From contig NZ_KB889965.1 in NCBI RefSeq assembly GCF_000372865.1, positions 141,964 through 205,963 of the forward strand: DNA of 64,000 nucleotides, given 5' to 3'. Of this stretch, positions 26,931-37,466 are shown in pieces; within the stretch, counting starts at the first letter, position 1, and each line of letters begins with the position of its first letter. The notes beneath the pieces were generated by a model. It did no database searches, was not told the origin of the DNA, and saw only the letters and a list, made by a program, of their open reading frames with translations. The position numbers were made by a program, and so were the translations under genes. This DNA comes from Methylosarcina fibrata AML-C10 (GTDB lineage Bacteria; Pseudomonadota; Gammaproteobacteria; Methylococcales; Methylomonadaceae).

Positions 26931-27443
26931 TCAGGACTGGTGTTTGACAAAAATCAGCTTGTCGGTTTCAAAACCCTGGCTTTTTGCCTGCGCTATCAAT
27001 CGGTCGAGGATTTCCTTGGGTATTTGCCTGGTTCTCGACAGGATCCATAGATACGATTTGTTGGGGCCGGTCACCATGGCGTAGGAGTACCGGTTTTTAT
27101 CCAGCGCGATAATATTGTAACTGCTGTAAAAAGGGCCTAAAAAAGACACCTTCAGCCGCCCTTTGTTCGGTTCCTGAATGAAATAACCCTTGCCTTCGGC
27201 CTTTTCCGGAGTGCCGTCTTCCAGGTCCAGGCCCTGGTTGAGAATATCGATGCCGCCGTCCTTTCTTAACGTATAAGTGGCAGAAATGTTTTCCAGCCCT
27301 CTTTCAAACCGGTTGTCCAGTCGGGCTATCTCATACCATGTGCCGGTATAGCGAGTCACGTCGAAGCCGTTCACCGCTTCGATGCCTTTGGGAATTTTTG
27401 TGCAGCTTACCATTAGAAGAGTAACGAGAATTAATATATTCAT
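26931..27443 (-). CDS. blc: Bacterial lipocalin (Blc-type lipoprotein)
   Basis: The 170-residue product has a short lipoprotein signal (ILILVTLLMVSC, Cys at about 14). The lipocalin signature GTWYEIARLDNRFERGL is at residues about 34-50, and the second conserved stretch AMVTGPNKSYLWILSRTRQIPKEI at about 122-145. The fold is an eight-stranded barrel that holds lipids or other hydrophobic molecules. Blc proteins sit at the outer membrane and are linked to membrane stress and lipid handling. The length is standard and the call is firm. Confidence 0.92.
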   Translation of the reverse strand: MNILILVTLLMVSCTKIPKGIEAVNGFDVTRYTGTWYEIARLDNRFERGLENISATYTLRKDGGIDILNQGLDLEDGTPEKAEGKGYFIQEPNKGRLKVSFLGPFYSSYNIIALDKNRYSYAMVTGPNKSYLWILSRTRQIPKEILDRLIAQAKSQGFETDKLIFVKHQS

Positions 27444-27627
27444 GGCGCGATCAAAATACGAAGGATTAAACTCAATTAGAAACGTCCGTTCCTAACTGGA
27501 GGAAACGGCGTATCAAGACTTAAAGAGAATTATAGAAATATTTTTGATATTCTTGATCATGAATGATAAATAACTGTCGATAGGAACGTCTGCTGGATAG
27601 AGAACAACCGTGTTTCTTGATAAGTAT

Positions 27628-28185
27628 TTAGAGGCTGTTTGGAAACTCCGCATTTCGAATTTGCTTTTCTATAGGAATTTTACTTTTGGTTGACCTGATG
27701 ATGCATAAAAAAACGGAAGAAACGTTATCTAAGTAATCTGAGCGATGGCGCGTGAGGCTATTTGAAGCCGCATCTGTCGGTATCGGCAGTGGGGAGACCT
27801 CGCGAGGTCAGCCTGCGGCAGGTAATCAACGCCATTCTGTACAGCCTGAAGACCGGTTGCCAGTGGCGGCAACTGCCCCGTGAATTTCCGGCATGGACGA
27901 CCGTGTATACTATTTCAGACGTTGGGCGTCTGATGGAGCCTGGGCACGGTTGCATCATCTACTGCACGTTAGGCTGCGGCAAGAAAGCGGGGCGTCATAA
28001 ACACTCCACGGCGGATTGTCTGGACAGCCAAAGCGTCAAGTGCACTGTCGTTCCTGGGGGACGTGGTTTCGATGCGGAGAAGCTGATCAATGGTCGCAAA
28101 CGTCATCTCCTGCTGGAAATCCTGGGCTGGCTCATATCCGTGAGCAAGAACGTGAAGAAGAATGTTACGAGCAATTGATGCTCTC
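27628..28185 (+). pseudogene. IS5-family (IS427-like) transposase remnant
   Basis: The reading pieces EPHLSVSAVGRPREVSLRQVINAILYSLKTGCQWRQLPREFPAWTTVY and later HSTADCLDSQSVK and GGRGFDAEKLINGRKRHLLLEILGWL are the conserved N-terminal and DDE-start parts of IS427-type transposases. Frame changes are needed near 27910 and about 28000, and the C-terminal half is missing. The upstream bases from about 27628 resemble an IS end but I could not confirm an inverted repeat. It is dead. Confidence 0.75.
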
Positions 28186-28433
28186 TGGGCAAGCGAATCC
28201 GCCTTCAGGCAGTTTATGAATCAGCCCCTTTGAGGACTAACCTCCTGCGCCGGCGGGCGCTGATCGAAACCGTCTTCGACGAATTGAAAAACTTGTGCCA
28301 GATCGAACACACCCGCCACCGCTCCGTTGCCAACTTCGTCGTTAATCGGATGGCCGGCATCGTCGCTTATTGTCTGTGCGATCATAAACCCACGCTTTCA
28401 TTGACCCGAGTCAATCTACTGCCTCAACCATAA
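28186..28433 (+). pseudogene. IS982-type transposase C-terminal fragment
   Basis: The fragment LLRRRALIETVFDELKNLCQIEHTRHRSVANFVVNRMAGIVAYC is the conserved C-terminal block of IS982-family transposases. Nothing of the N-terminal part remains. It abuts the IS427-like remnant, which shows that several insertions and deletions happened here. Confidence 0.7.
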
Positions 28434-28488
28434 GGACTTATCCCGAACTCAGGTTATAATACACTAAAAACACTAGTTTTAATCACAC

Positions 28489-29651
28489 CCATGCCAGATC
28501 GCCTCATCACCTATCCGTTTCAGGTAAACTATCCCTCTCTGCAACTTTTGAATCAAGGCAAGCTTGGGAACTGTAAGAAAACTGGCGAATGAAGTGGAGC
28601 GCGGGCTTGCGGAGGCACTTCCGGGATTGGGCAAGACGGTGGTAGGGAAATTGGCGCTGGCGGTGGGCGCGATGATCGAAGGCCAGACGCCGAACACCGT
28701 GGAACTGGCCAATCTGCTGCCCTTGGAGACCGAGCGGCAGGACATGCGCGAACAATGGCTGAGGCGCTTGCTGAAGAATCCCTTGCTGTGCGCCATGACG
28801 GTGATGGAACCGTTCGCACGGGAGGCGCTGGCTAAGGCAGCGTGGAACGGCCAGACCGTGCTGCTGGCGATGGATCAGACCGACCTGGGCGACCGGATGG
28901 CGTTGCTGGTGGTGGCCCTGCGGGTCGGCGACCGGGCGTTGCCCTTGGCTTGGCGGGCGGAGGCGGGGCCGGCCAACATCGGCTTCGAGGGTCAGCAAAG
29001 GTTGCTGGAGCAGGTGCGGGCCTGGCTGCCTGCGGGGGTGAAGGTGCTGCTCTCGGCAGACCGGTTCTACCCCTCGGCCGCGCTGTTCGGCTGGATCCAG
29101 ACCCATGGTTGGGGCTACCGGCTGCGGCTGCAAGGCAACGTGCTGGCGGACACCGGGCAGGGCGACGAGACCACTACCGGTCAGTTGGCACAAGGCGTGG
29201 CGGAACGTTATCTGTCTGGGGTGAGGCTGTTCACCCAGGAGCGCATGACGAATCTGGGCATCCTCCACGAAGCCGGGCATCCAGAGCCTTGGATCATTGC
29301 GATGGACTGCCCTCCGTCGCGGGCGTCGGTGCTGGACTATGCCGCGCGCTGGGCCATCGAGCCGATGTTCTCCGACTTCAAGGGCCTGGGTTTCGACCTG
29401 GAGAGCTCACAGCTTGGGCATGCGGACCGCCTGGAGCGGCTGGTCCTGGTCATGACATTGGCGATGTACTGGTGCGTCCGTGTCGGCCAGGACGACGCCT
29501 TGACGTGTCCGACGCCGCTCGAAAAAAAATAGGGAAGCAAAACGATCCCGACCATTGGAGCTTCAGGAAACTCCGCCGCAGCCTGGTCTCCTGGTTTATC
29601 CGCGGCCTGCAAAACGACATCCCTTTGCCCGCCTTTTGTGGAACGGGATAA
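28489..29651 (+). pseudogene. IS4-family transposase, nearly full-length but frameshifted
   Basis: A 322-residue frame (28564-29532) holds the DDE domain: VLLAMDQTDLGDRMALLVVALRVG (first Asp), VKVLLSADRFYPSA (second Asp), and WAIEPMFSDFKGLGFDLE (Glu with the Y-(2)-R-(3)-E-like region). The N-terminal part (MPDRLITYPFQVNY from 28489) and the C-terminal part (IGKQNDPDHWSFRKLRRSLVSW, to 29651) lie in other frames. The second break is in an A8 run at 29522-29529. Adding one A would join them. It may thus be intact in the cell, with the breaks due to base-calling. Confidence 0.72.
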
Positions 29652-29708
29652 AGTGATAGGTGATGAGATTCTTTCCCTTCAATATCCACAACTTTCTAGC
29701 ATAGGTCT

Positions 29709-30905
29709 ATGAGCATACATAAATCTTTCCTAATAATAGGCGGTGGTTTGGTCGGTTTAGCAACCGCATATCGACTTCTGGAGCGCTTCCCGTTAGCACG
29801 CATCACCTTGCTTGAGAAAGAGGCAACCGTCGGAGCACACCAAAGTACGCACAACAGCGGTGTATTGCATGCAGGACTTTACTATGCTCCCGGTTCGGCC
29901 AAAGCAAAATTTGCTGTATCAGGTATCCAACAAATGACCAAATTTTGCCAAACAGAAGGTATCCCTCATGAAATCTGTGGCAAACTGGTTGTGGCCGTGT
30001 CCCCAGAAGAAGTGCCAAGACTGGACGAATTACTCCGTCGCGGAACAGCTAACGGGCTAAAAGGGTTACGAAAAATCGAGGGCAATGATATTCGAAAAAT
30101 AGAACCACATGTCAATGGCCTCGCTGCCGTGCATGTACCCGAAGAAGGTATTGTCGATTATAGGCAGGTCTGTGATCGATTGGCTCTCCGTATTCAAGAA
30201 AGAGGTGGAAACATTATCACAAGAGCCAAAGTAAAATGCCTTGAGCTTAGAGCTAATACGTGGCTTGCCACGACCACGATCGGAGAATACGATGCAAATT
30301 TTCTGATCAATTGCGCCGGATTGCAGTGCGACCTCGTGGCTAAGCTGGCAGGCGAAAATCGAGATATACGAATTGTTCCGTTTCGCGGTGAGTATTATTA
30401 CCTCAAACCGGCAGCCCAGCATCTGGTTAAAAACCTGGTTTATCCTGTACCCAATCCACAATTCCCATTCCTTGGTGTCCATTTCACCCGGATGATTCAA
30501 GGAGGCATCGAAGCCGGTCCGAACGCTGTCCTCGCCTTTGCTCGCGAGGGATATCAATTATCAAAATTTGATACGCGTGACATGTTGGATATCCTGCTTT
30601 TCCCAGGACTGTGGCGTTTTCTTCGTAAATACCCTGCTATGGCATGTACAGAACTTATCCAGTCATTCAGCAAAACGCATTTTTGCATTTTATTACAAAG
30701 GCTTATACCTGAAATTCGCACCACTGACCTTTCACCAGGCAGCGCAGGTGTCCGCGCGCAAGCCATGAAGCCATCGGGCGATTTAGTTGATGACTTTCAC
30801 CTAGTAATTCGCCAGAACGCTTTGCATGTCCTTAACGCTCCAAGTCCGGCCGCAACAGCTTCTTTAGCAATAGGCGAGCATATTGTTAATCAATTGCCAA
30901 TTTAA
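29709..30905 (+). CDS. lhgO: L-2-hydroxyglutarate oxidase (FAD-dependent, LhgO family)
   Basis: The 398-residue DAO-type flavoprotein has the FAD-binding motif FLIIGGGLVGLATAYRLLE at residues about 6-24, with LLEKEATVGAHQSTHNSGVLHAGLYY after it, typical of L-2-hydroxyglutarate oxidases. Further landmarks are INCAGLQCDLVA (about 201-212), VPFRGEYYYL (about 225-234) and the C-terminal VLNAPSPAATASLAIGEHI. The enzyme oxidises L-2-hydroxyglutarate to 2-oxoglutarate and passes electrons to the quinone pool. The gene is intact but sits between IS remnants on both sides. Its base use is more AT-rich than the first 27 kb, so it may be acquired. Confidence 0.9.
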   Translation: MSIHKSFLIIGGGLVGLATAYRLLERFPLARITLLEKEATVGAHQSTHNSGVLHAGLYYAPGSAKAKFAVSGIQQMTKFCQTEGIPHEICGKLVVAVSPEEVPRLDELLRRGTANGLKGLRKIEGNDIRKIEPHVNGLAAVHVPEEGIVDYRQVCDRLALRIQERGGNIITRAKVKCLELRANTWLATTTIGEYDANFLINCAGLQCDLVAKLAGENRDIRIVPFRGEYYYLKPAAQHLVKNLVYPVPNPQFPFLGVHFTRMIQGGIEAGPNAVLAFAREGYQLSKFDTRDMLDILLFPGLWRFLRKYPAMACTELIQSFSKTHFCILLQRLIPEIRTTDLSPGSAGVRAQAMKPSGDLVDDFHLVIRQNALHVLNAPSPAATASLAIGEHIVNQLPI

Positions 30906-31298
30906 TGTAGTTACGAGAATTCGATTTGGAAAACGATAACAGTCGGATTATAGATCCAGTCCATTCCACTGGCGGAAAAGTTTCGACTGCATAAGAAATA
31001 CAACCGATCCAAACTAAATCGGACAAAATATTCCACGAAAGGCGCTGATTTAGTAAGTTTTAGAATGGAAAACACTTATATAGGTCTCAAGTAGCTAATA
31101 AAGCTAAATACTGAGCTATAATTTTAAAATGACTTATCATAGGGAATAAGTGCCAGCTATATCAAAATTAATGGTGGTCATTATGAACCTAAATTAGTTG
31201 GCAGAAAAATACACGATGAGATCATGTATTTTATATGAATAATGGCGATCAATGCATCCCCTTATACGCAACTAGCTGATAGTGGTATAATTTACACA
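30906..31298. other. AT-rich gap after lhgO, no gene seen
   Basis: 393 AT-rich bases. I see no coding frame with recognisable features, no RNA gene and no clear terminator. It ends at the start codon of a Tn5-like transposase remnant. Confidence 0.4.
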
Positions 31299-32361
31299 AT
31301 GAACAGAGGCCCTCAATGGGCTGGGAACGGAAGAATTATCAAAGATCGATCTAGGCGATCAACGTTTGAATGCACACTCCATCAAGCTGCCAAAATGGTC
31401 GTCAAGCACAAGGATAAGGCCTTTATCGTATGAAGCCCAACGAGGACTGTATGTTCTCCGACTTATGTCGTGACGTCGGAGCGCTTGTCCTTAGGAGTTC
31501 TGGATGCTTGGATGTGGGTGCGCGAAGCAAAAGATGAATAAGGGGAACGTCCCGGCATTTTGGAGAGTTTACGCTGAATCGAAGGTTATGAACGGATAGA
31601 GCCGAACGGGTGGCCGAGTTGCCCGAGACGAAGCTGGTGTATGTTGCTGATCGGGAGACCCATATCTTGGCCTTGATGCAGCGGGCACATGCGCTGACAA
31701 TCCGGCAGACTGGCTGCTTCGAGCCAAGCATAACCGCAAATTGAGCGGTGATACGGACAAGCTGTGGGATAAAGTCGCCCAAACCGATGCGCTCGGTGAG
31801 CTGGGGTTTTACTTACCGCCGCGCGCCGGGCATAAGGGGAGAATGAAGTCACGGCAATTTTGGCCAGAGAAATCAATCCACTTGCGAGTGAAAAGTCCTT
31901 GGAATGGTGGCTGTTGACGAATCGAACCGCGGCTACGCTGTCCGAAGCCGCGGAGCTGGTGGACTGGTATCGTTGCCACTGGGAAATCGAAATGTTTTTT
32001 TAACATTCTCAAAATCGGTTGCCAAGTAGAGGACTTGCTATTATCGACCCTCTCTCGCATCGGATTGGCATTGGCCTTATTCATGATCATTGCATGGCGA
32101 ATCGGTTGCTTGATGCGATTGGGGCGGGGATGTCCGGAGAGGGACTGCGAAGTCGTGTCTGATCGAGAAGAATGGCAAGCCGCTTAGTTAGTTGCCCGTA
32201 AGCCCTTACCGCCTAAGCCACCCCAACTGAATGAAGCCATTCGACTGATTGCCGGCTTTGGCGGGTTCTTGGGGTGTAAAGGGGACGGTGAGCCAAGTGC
32301 TAAATCGCTTTGGCAAGGATTGCAACGTGTTATGGACTTCATCATGGGAATACGCGCAGTT
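31299..32361 (+). pseudogene. Tn5/IS50-like (IS4 family) transposase remnant
   Basis: Pieces in several frames match Tn5-type transposases in order. They are MNRGPQWA at 31299, then IDLGDQRLNAHSIKL (31348 onward), RETHILA near 31650, and WLLRAKHNRKL...GDTDKLWDKVAQTDALGELGFYLPPRAGHKGR (31710-31840). Later come WWLLTNRTAATLSEAAELVDWYRCHWEIEMFF (31900-32000), ILKIGCQVEDLLLSTLSRIGLALALFMIIAWRI, and LNEAIRLIAGFGGFLGCKGDGEP. There are several stops and frame changes and at least one deletion (about 31460-31560), so it is dead. Confidence 0.78.
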
Positions 32362-33351
32362 CGAGAGGCTTAGACTTTGCGCTGGAGATCGAGTATTTTC
32401 TGGAACGGCTGCTGCCCCGTGTGAAACCCTTGGTGCCGGCAGAGCAAGCGGTGCTGATGCTTAAAGATTCGGGTTTTGACAGCGCCAAGCTGTTGTTTGC
32501 GGTAGCCGAGGAGAAAGACCGCTGGGCCGAGATGGGGCGGCGCTTCGAGTATCCGGTCAAATGGGACCCGCGCCGTCAGAAGAAAGAGGACTGGGGGACG
32601 TGCACCGAAGCGCTGGGCGTTTTTGTGGACAAACCGTTCCGGCAAGCGCGAAGCGTTATTCTCGCTCGTCGTCGAACGGGCTTTCCGAAAATACACCCGG
32701 CACTTTCGCCTGGTTACCCGTCTGATCGAGCGCACGATCAACCAACACGGACAACTGTTGCTGCTGCCGGACATCGAACTGAAAGACTGGTGGACCAGCC
32801 TGATGGATGCGGAAGCCAAGGTGATCGGATTCTACTGCGATCACGGCAAGCAAGAACAATTCCATTCCGAGTTCAAGACCGACTTGGACCTGGAACGCCT
32901 GCCTTCGGGCAAATTCGACACCAACGATGCCATCCTGCATCTGGGCATGTTGGCGTACAACTGCCTGCGTCTGTTGGGACAGCTGGGCTTGCTCGGCGAG
33001 TTGGCGCCGATTCGCCACCCTGCCAAGCGTCGGCGCCTCCGCACGGTATTGCAAGAGCTCATGTATCGCAGCGTACATGTGGTACATAAGGCTCGGCAGT
33101 GGTGGCTGGACTTGGGCAAAGACTCGCCGGTGGGCCAGGTCTTTGCCTTTTTAAAGCAACGCTTAGTGGTACAAACGGCGGTGGCGTTCGGATCGTCGGC
33201 GCCCGGTCAAAACCGTTGGTTTGACTGTGCTCTCACAGAAGGACAAGGAGTGGTTTGCCAAAGCCCCTCTCAGTATGGAAAATGGGCTAAAGAGAGGGCG
33301 GCTGAACACGGTTTCAAGGTAAACCATAAGCCATTTGGCGCGCAAAATTAA
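32362..33351 (+). pseudogene. IS1380-family transposase remnant, N-terminally truncated
   Basis: The frames 32362-32640 (LDFALEIEYFLERLLPRV, AVLMLKDSGFDSAKLLF) and 32623-33351 together match the C-terminal two-thirds of IS1380-type transposases. The conserved end is KVIGFYCDHGKQEQFHSEFKTDLDLERLPSGKFDTNDAILHLGMLAYNCLRLLGQLGL. One frame change is needed near 32640. The N-terminal third is lost where it joins the Tn5-like remnant. Confidence 0.78.
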
Positions 33352-34406
33352 GTGCCGGCTTCAAAATGCGCTCAAAATGCAGGGGGAAAAGCTCGCGCAG
33401 GTTGGAACACGGATTCAGGGATTAGTTAATGACTTATAAAATTATTGTGAAGAAGTTCATCAAACAAAAGTTGAGTTAGTATTCCTATCTGTTTTTGTGA
33501 CTGGATCGGCAAAAAATCGGTAGCTATTCCTCGTAAAGGGTTAAAGCATTGGGTTATACATAAATCCGAATACATCAATAAAACTAATGATATTAGAAAA
33601 AATATCATGTTATTGATTTTTATCGTTTTTTCTGGGTTGTGTATAAGTCTATGGGCATACGTTTATATATAAGTCGTAAAATATCAATAAAATCAATGTG
33701 GTGTTCGCCTGCAACAGTATTGATTTATAAAATTTTTTCGGACTTATGTATAAAGATATGAGCTATGGGTTAAAAGCCATTTCTAATAGTGAAGAGTAAG
33801 TAATTGGTTGCCTCGTTGAATAGTTACAAATGTTGTTGGTTTAAAAACCCTCGGCTAACTTTCTTCAAGTCCGATAATTTACAATTGCGCTTATGCAAGT
33901 GCTGTTGACTTACAAATAAATACCTAATTCCGATATGGACAACCGGAATCCGTTGTTACGAATGGCAAGCTCAAGTTCTGCTTTTGCTCTGAATATCAGT
34001 AATTCCCACCGCCATGACGACTTATTTCAATTGCTGTGGCCAGATATTTGTAATCCATGTCAGCATTAGCTATCTTGAGTTTGCTGTGTTCCTGATAATC
34101 AATAATTTTCTCAATAAATAATCGCCCATTTTTGTTGAAGTTGCGGGATGTGCCTGTCCAGGAGCGTCGTAAACCCGTCCATGAGAACTTGACTGCACCA
34201 TCTGGCCACCATGGATTCTGGAAATGCACATTTTGAATGGTGCAAAATCTGCCCTGTTGCCGATATCCTCGCTAAACATCCCCACACCTTTTATTTCTTA
34301 GACGTTTCTTCAATCAGCCGAGAATAAGTGGTTGCATAAACAGTATTTCAAATTTCTGTCACCTAACACGTTTTAAATTATAATGTGTGTCAATTAATTT
34401 TTTCTT
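33352..34406. other. 1-kb AT-rich gap with related short repeats
   Basis: I see no intact gene. A run of related motifs is present: TTATACATAAATCCGA at 33554-33569, TATAAGTC near 33649 and 33668, and the reverse complement form TCGGACTTATGTATAA at 33738-33753 (one mismatch to the first). They could be ends of a lost mobile element. A 77-residue minus-strand frame (33996-34229) has no recognisable features. Confidence 0.4.
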
Positions 34407-34410
34407 AAGT

Positions 34411-35923
34411 AGTCGTCCCTGATTAATTCATAAGAAATTGATTAATATCATATAAATGGATATTTATGAGGTCAAAAATTGCAAGAAAATGTTAAAAATG
34501 GGTTTTATTTTCTTGCAAATTTTCACCGAAAAATGAAGCCCAAACGTCCTCAGGAAGTTGTGCAAAATGACCTTTTCAAAACTCGCCTGGACGAGTTTTT
34601 GAACCCGAAACATGAACTTTATCGATTGGCCAGCAAAATAGACTGGGCTCGGCTGGACGAAGAATTCGGCCCGTTTTTTGAAGCAGAACAAGGCGCCCCG
34701 GCGTTGTCGACCCGTTTGATCGCCGGATTGCATTATCTGAAACATGCGGAAGGTTTATCGGATGAAGCGGTCGTTAAACGCTGGGTTGAAAACGGTTATT
34801 GGCAGTACTTTTGTGGCGAAACCTTTTTTCAGCATGAGGTTCCCTGTCATCCGACCTCGCTGACGAAATGGCGGCAACGGATCGGTGAAGCCGGCTGTGA
34901 GTGGCTGTTGTTATTGACGATCGAGGCGGGCGTCGCTACCCGGACCGTGAAGAAACGAGATTTTCAATCGGTCACCGTCGATACTACCGTTCAGGAAAAA
35001 AGCGGTTGGCTTTCCGACGGACGGCAAGTTGTACGAAAAATGCCGTCGGGAGCTGGTCAAGCTGGCTGGACAACACGGGCTGCCCCTGCGACAGAACTAC
35101 AATAAAAAAGGCACCGCTGCTGTTAGTGCAATCGCATCGTTATCATCATGCCAAGCAAATGAAGCGTAAGCAAAAAGCCCTGAAGCAACTGAAAACCCTG
35201 GTCGGTCGTGTTTATCGGGATATCCTGCGGCAACTGCCGCAACAGGAGCTGGCCGCGCAAAGGGGGCTTCAGGACGCCCTGGCCAAAACCCAGCGGATAC
35301 TGAATCAGAAACGCACCGACAAAAACAAACTCTACAGCTTTCATGCACCGGAAGTGGAATGCATCAGTAAAGGGAAAGCACACAAAAAATACGAGTTCGG
35401 CGTCAAAGTCGGCATCACGGTGACCAATAAAAGTAATTTCGTGCTGGGCGCCAGGAGCTTTCCCGGCAATCCTTATGACGGCGATACCTTGTACTCCTGC
35501 CTGGAACAAGCTGAAATCCTGAGCGGTACCCGAGCCAAAGAAGCTTTTGTGGATTTGGGCTATCGGGGGCGAGAAATACCCGGTGTCACCCTGTACAAGT
35601 CAAGGCAAAAACGGGGAGTCCATACCCGACGGTTGAAAACCGCGTTAAAACGGCGCAATGCCATCGAGCCGGTGATTGGACACATGAAGAACGATGGCTT
35701 GCTGAGCAGAAATTACCTGAAAGGCCAACTCGGTGATGCCATGAATGCCGTTCTCTGCGCCGCTGGACACAACATGCGTTTAATCCTCAGGCGGTTGAGG
35801 TTTTTTTGGCCGGAAATCGGGGAAGCCATCTGCCGGTTTTTACAAAATAAAACGGTTCAGGAATCTGTTTATGTTTCCTAATGAGCTGTTTTTTTCAAAA
35901 AAATGACTTTTTCAGGGACGACT
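34411..35923 (+). mobile_element. IS5-family insertion sequence, copy 1 (1513 bp)
   Basis: Terminal inverted repeats AGTCGTCCCTGA (34411-34422) and TCAGGGACGACT (35912-35923) bound the element. Both flanks carry AAGT (34407-34410 and 35924-35927), consistent with a 4-base target duplication. It contains one transposase gene, apparently frameshifted. A second copy in the same orientation is at 52897-54412. Together they bracket the defence island. Confidence 0.88.
34533..35881 (+). pseudogene. IS5-family transposase in copy 1, two single-base frame breaks
   Basis: Starting at the ATG at 34533 (MKPKRPQEVVQNDLF; a TTG at 34479 would add 18 residues), the protein runs as LSTRLIAGLHYLKHAEGLSDEAVVKRWVENGYWQYFCGE and FQSVTVDTTVQEK. 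After the breaks it continues with LYSFHAPEVECISKGKAHKKYEFGVK and NAIEPVIGHMKNDGLL. These are the DDE landmarks of the IS5 group. The breaks are A6 runs near 35000 and 35105, each one base too long compared with copy 2. Copy 2 reads correctly at exactly those points, so copy 1 may really be intact. Confidence 0.85.
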
Positions 35924-35988
35924 AAGTAGATTTGCATAAAAAACCGGGTAAAATCAGACGGTGTGATGAGCTGGTTGTAGAGAGACAA

Positions 35989-36027
35989 ATGAAATATGTG
36001 AATGGCTTGACCGAAGCAGAACTGTAA
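35989..36027 (+). pseudogene. IS630-type transposase N-terminal scrap
   Basis: The twelve-residue frame MKYVNGLTEAEL resembles the very start of an IS630-type transposase and is then cut by IS3-type sequence. It is too short to be certain. Confidence 0.35.
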
Positions 36028-36048
36028 TGGTCAACAAAAGCCGGACAC

Positions 36049-36237
36049 CTACTCAGGCAGCGCTTCTAAAAAATCCCGTTCGAATTCGATCGGGGATTGA
36101 TAGCCTAAAGTTGAGTGTGGCCGACGACCGTTGTAAAAGGCCACATAATCAATCACGCTCAGTTTGGCCGCTTCTTGTTTTTTGAACTTCTCGTAATTGA
36201 GTTGCTCATGTTTCAAACTGCGGAAAAATCGTTCGGC
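36049..36237 (-). pseudogene. IS3-family OrfB C-terminal fragment
   Basis: On the minus strand the frame ends with LSVIDYVAFYNGRRPHSTLGYQSPIEFERDFLEALPE, the characteristic C-terminal block of IS3-family integrase-type transposases. The catalytic D and D residues are absent because the upstream part is lost near 36237. Confidence 0.75.
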
Positions 36238-36347
36238 TGGCGGTCGAGTCAGCCGAAGGGAACCTCCCCTTCAGCTGCTCACGGATGATGTGGCTACACT
36301 ATCCCGGACACACTCTTTAAAATACTCTCAAACAAGAGTGAATCCAA

Positions 36348-36527
36348 ATGAACCCAGAAAAACCTAATAGTTATACCGCCGAATTCAGAGCCTCAGCCGT
36401 CAAGCTGGCGAATGAATCGGATAAACCCATCACTCAGGTCGCCAAGGATCTCGGTATTAACGTCAATACCTTGCACACCTGGATCAGCAAATACAGCCGC
36501 CCTAAAGAGGTGGCCCCAAAGCTTTGA
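36348..36527 (+). pseudogene. IS3-family OrfA fragment, truncated by another IS3 element
   Basis: The 59-residue frame starts MNPEKPNSYTAEFRASAVKLANE and continues ITQVAKDLGINVNTLHTWISKYSRP, the helix-turn-helix of IS3/IS911 OrfA proteins. The frame ends shortly before the next IS3 element at 36550, so the gene has lost its 3' part. A sequence like an IS3 left end (CCCGGACACACTC) lies just upstream at about 36303. Confidence 0.72.
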
Positions 36528-36566
36528 ACAGATATCTCCGAAATTAAGGTGGAATCCTGCTGTTGA

Positions 36567-37466
36567 TTACGCTGCCATTTTGACCGGTGGCAACATGCCG
36601 GTATAAGCTTGATAGGGCGTTTTCCGACCCAGGCTGGAATGTGGCCTGGCTCGATTGTACCATTCCACATAGTTCATGACCGAGGTTCTTGCCTGAGCGA
36701 CCGACTCGTAAGCATGGAGATAAACGCACTCGTATTTCACTGAGCGCCACACGCGTTCGACGAAGACATTATCTCGCCAAGCTCCCCGGCCGTCCATGCT
36801 CAGCTTGCAACCGTTTTCCAGCACCGTATCGACAAACACCTGGGCAGTCAATTGACTCCCCTGGTCCGTGTTGACGATCTCGGGTGTGCCGTACCGCCTG
36901 AATGCTTCCTGAAGCACATCCACCGCATGGCAGGCTTCCAGGGTAATCGCCAGTTTGGCCGCCAATACTTTGCGGCTGGCCCAGTCCACCACGGCCGTCA
37001 GGTAAGCAAAGCCTTTGGCCAGTCGAATATAAGTCGTATCCAGTGCCCACACCTGATTAGAACGATGAATCGCCATGCCACGCAACAAGTAAGGATAGAT
37101 TTTATGTCCAGGTTGCTGCTTACTGGTGTTGGGCTTGCAATACAGCGCCGCCATACCCATCCGCTGCATCAGGGTTTTGACATGCTTGCGACCGACCGCG
37201 ATGCCTTGCTCATGCAATTGATCGCGCAACATTCTCGCCCCCATGAACGGGTGTTTCAAATGCAGTTCATCCAGCCGCCGCATCAGGTCCAAATCACGCT
37301 CCGAGACGGATTTGGGCAAATAATAGACGCTACCCCGGCTCATATTGAGCAAGTCGGCCTGACGGCTGATTGACAGTTTCGAGTCACGGTCTATCATCGC
37401 TTTGCGCTCAGCAATCCCGCCTTGCTGAGCGCGCCTTCTACCCAAAGGGCACAAGTAAAAAATCAT
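36567..37466 (-). CDS. IS3-family transposase OrfB (integrase-type catalytic subunit)
   Basis: The catalytic domain shows all three acidic blocks: WALDTTYIRLAKGFAYL (Asp), EIVNTDQGSQLTAQVF (Asp) and DNVFVERVWRSVKYECVYL (Glu). It ends in the conserved YNRARPHSSLGRKTPYQAY. An N-terminal HTH_21-type region (SRQADLLNMSRGSVYYLPK) precedes it. The first about 20 residues overlap orfA in another frame, as expected where OrfAB is made by a -1 frameshift. It looks intact. Confidence 0.88.
   Translation of the reverse strand: MIFYLCPLGRRRAQQGGIAERKAMIDRDSKLSISRQADLLNMSRGSVYYLPKSVSERDLDLMRRLDELHLKHPFMGARMLRDQLHEQGIAVGRKHVKTLMQRMGMAALYCKPNTSKQQPGHKIYPYLLRGMAIHRSNQVWALDTTYIRLAKGFAYLTAVVDWASRKVLAAKLAITLEACHAVDVLQEAFRRYGTPEIVNTDQGSQLTAQVFVDTVLENGCKLSMDGRGAWRDNVFVERVWRSVKYECVYLHAYESVAQARTSVMNYVEWYNRARPHSSLGRKTPYQAYTGMLPPVKMAA

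Noticed and set aside
31242..31433. A 63-residue plus-strand frame
   Set aside because: Its second half is the wrong frame of the Tn5-like transposase remnant.
33996..34229. A 77-residue minus-strand frame
   Set aside because: No start signal, no family pattern and poor codon quality in an AT-rich gap.
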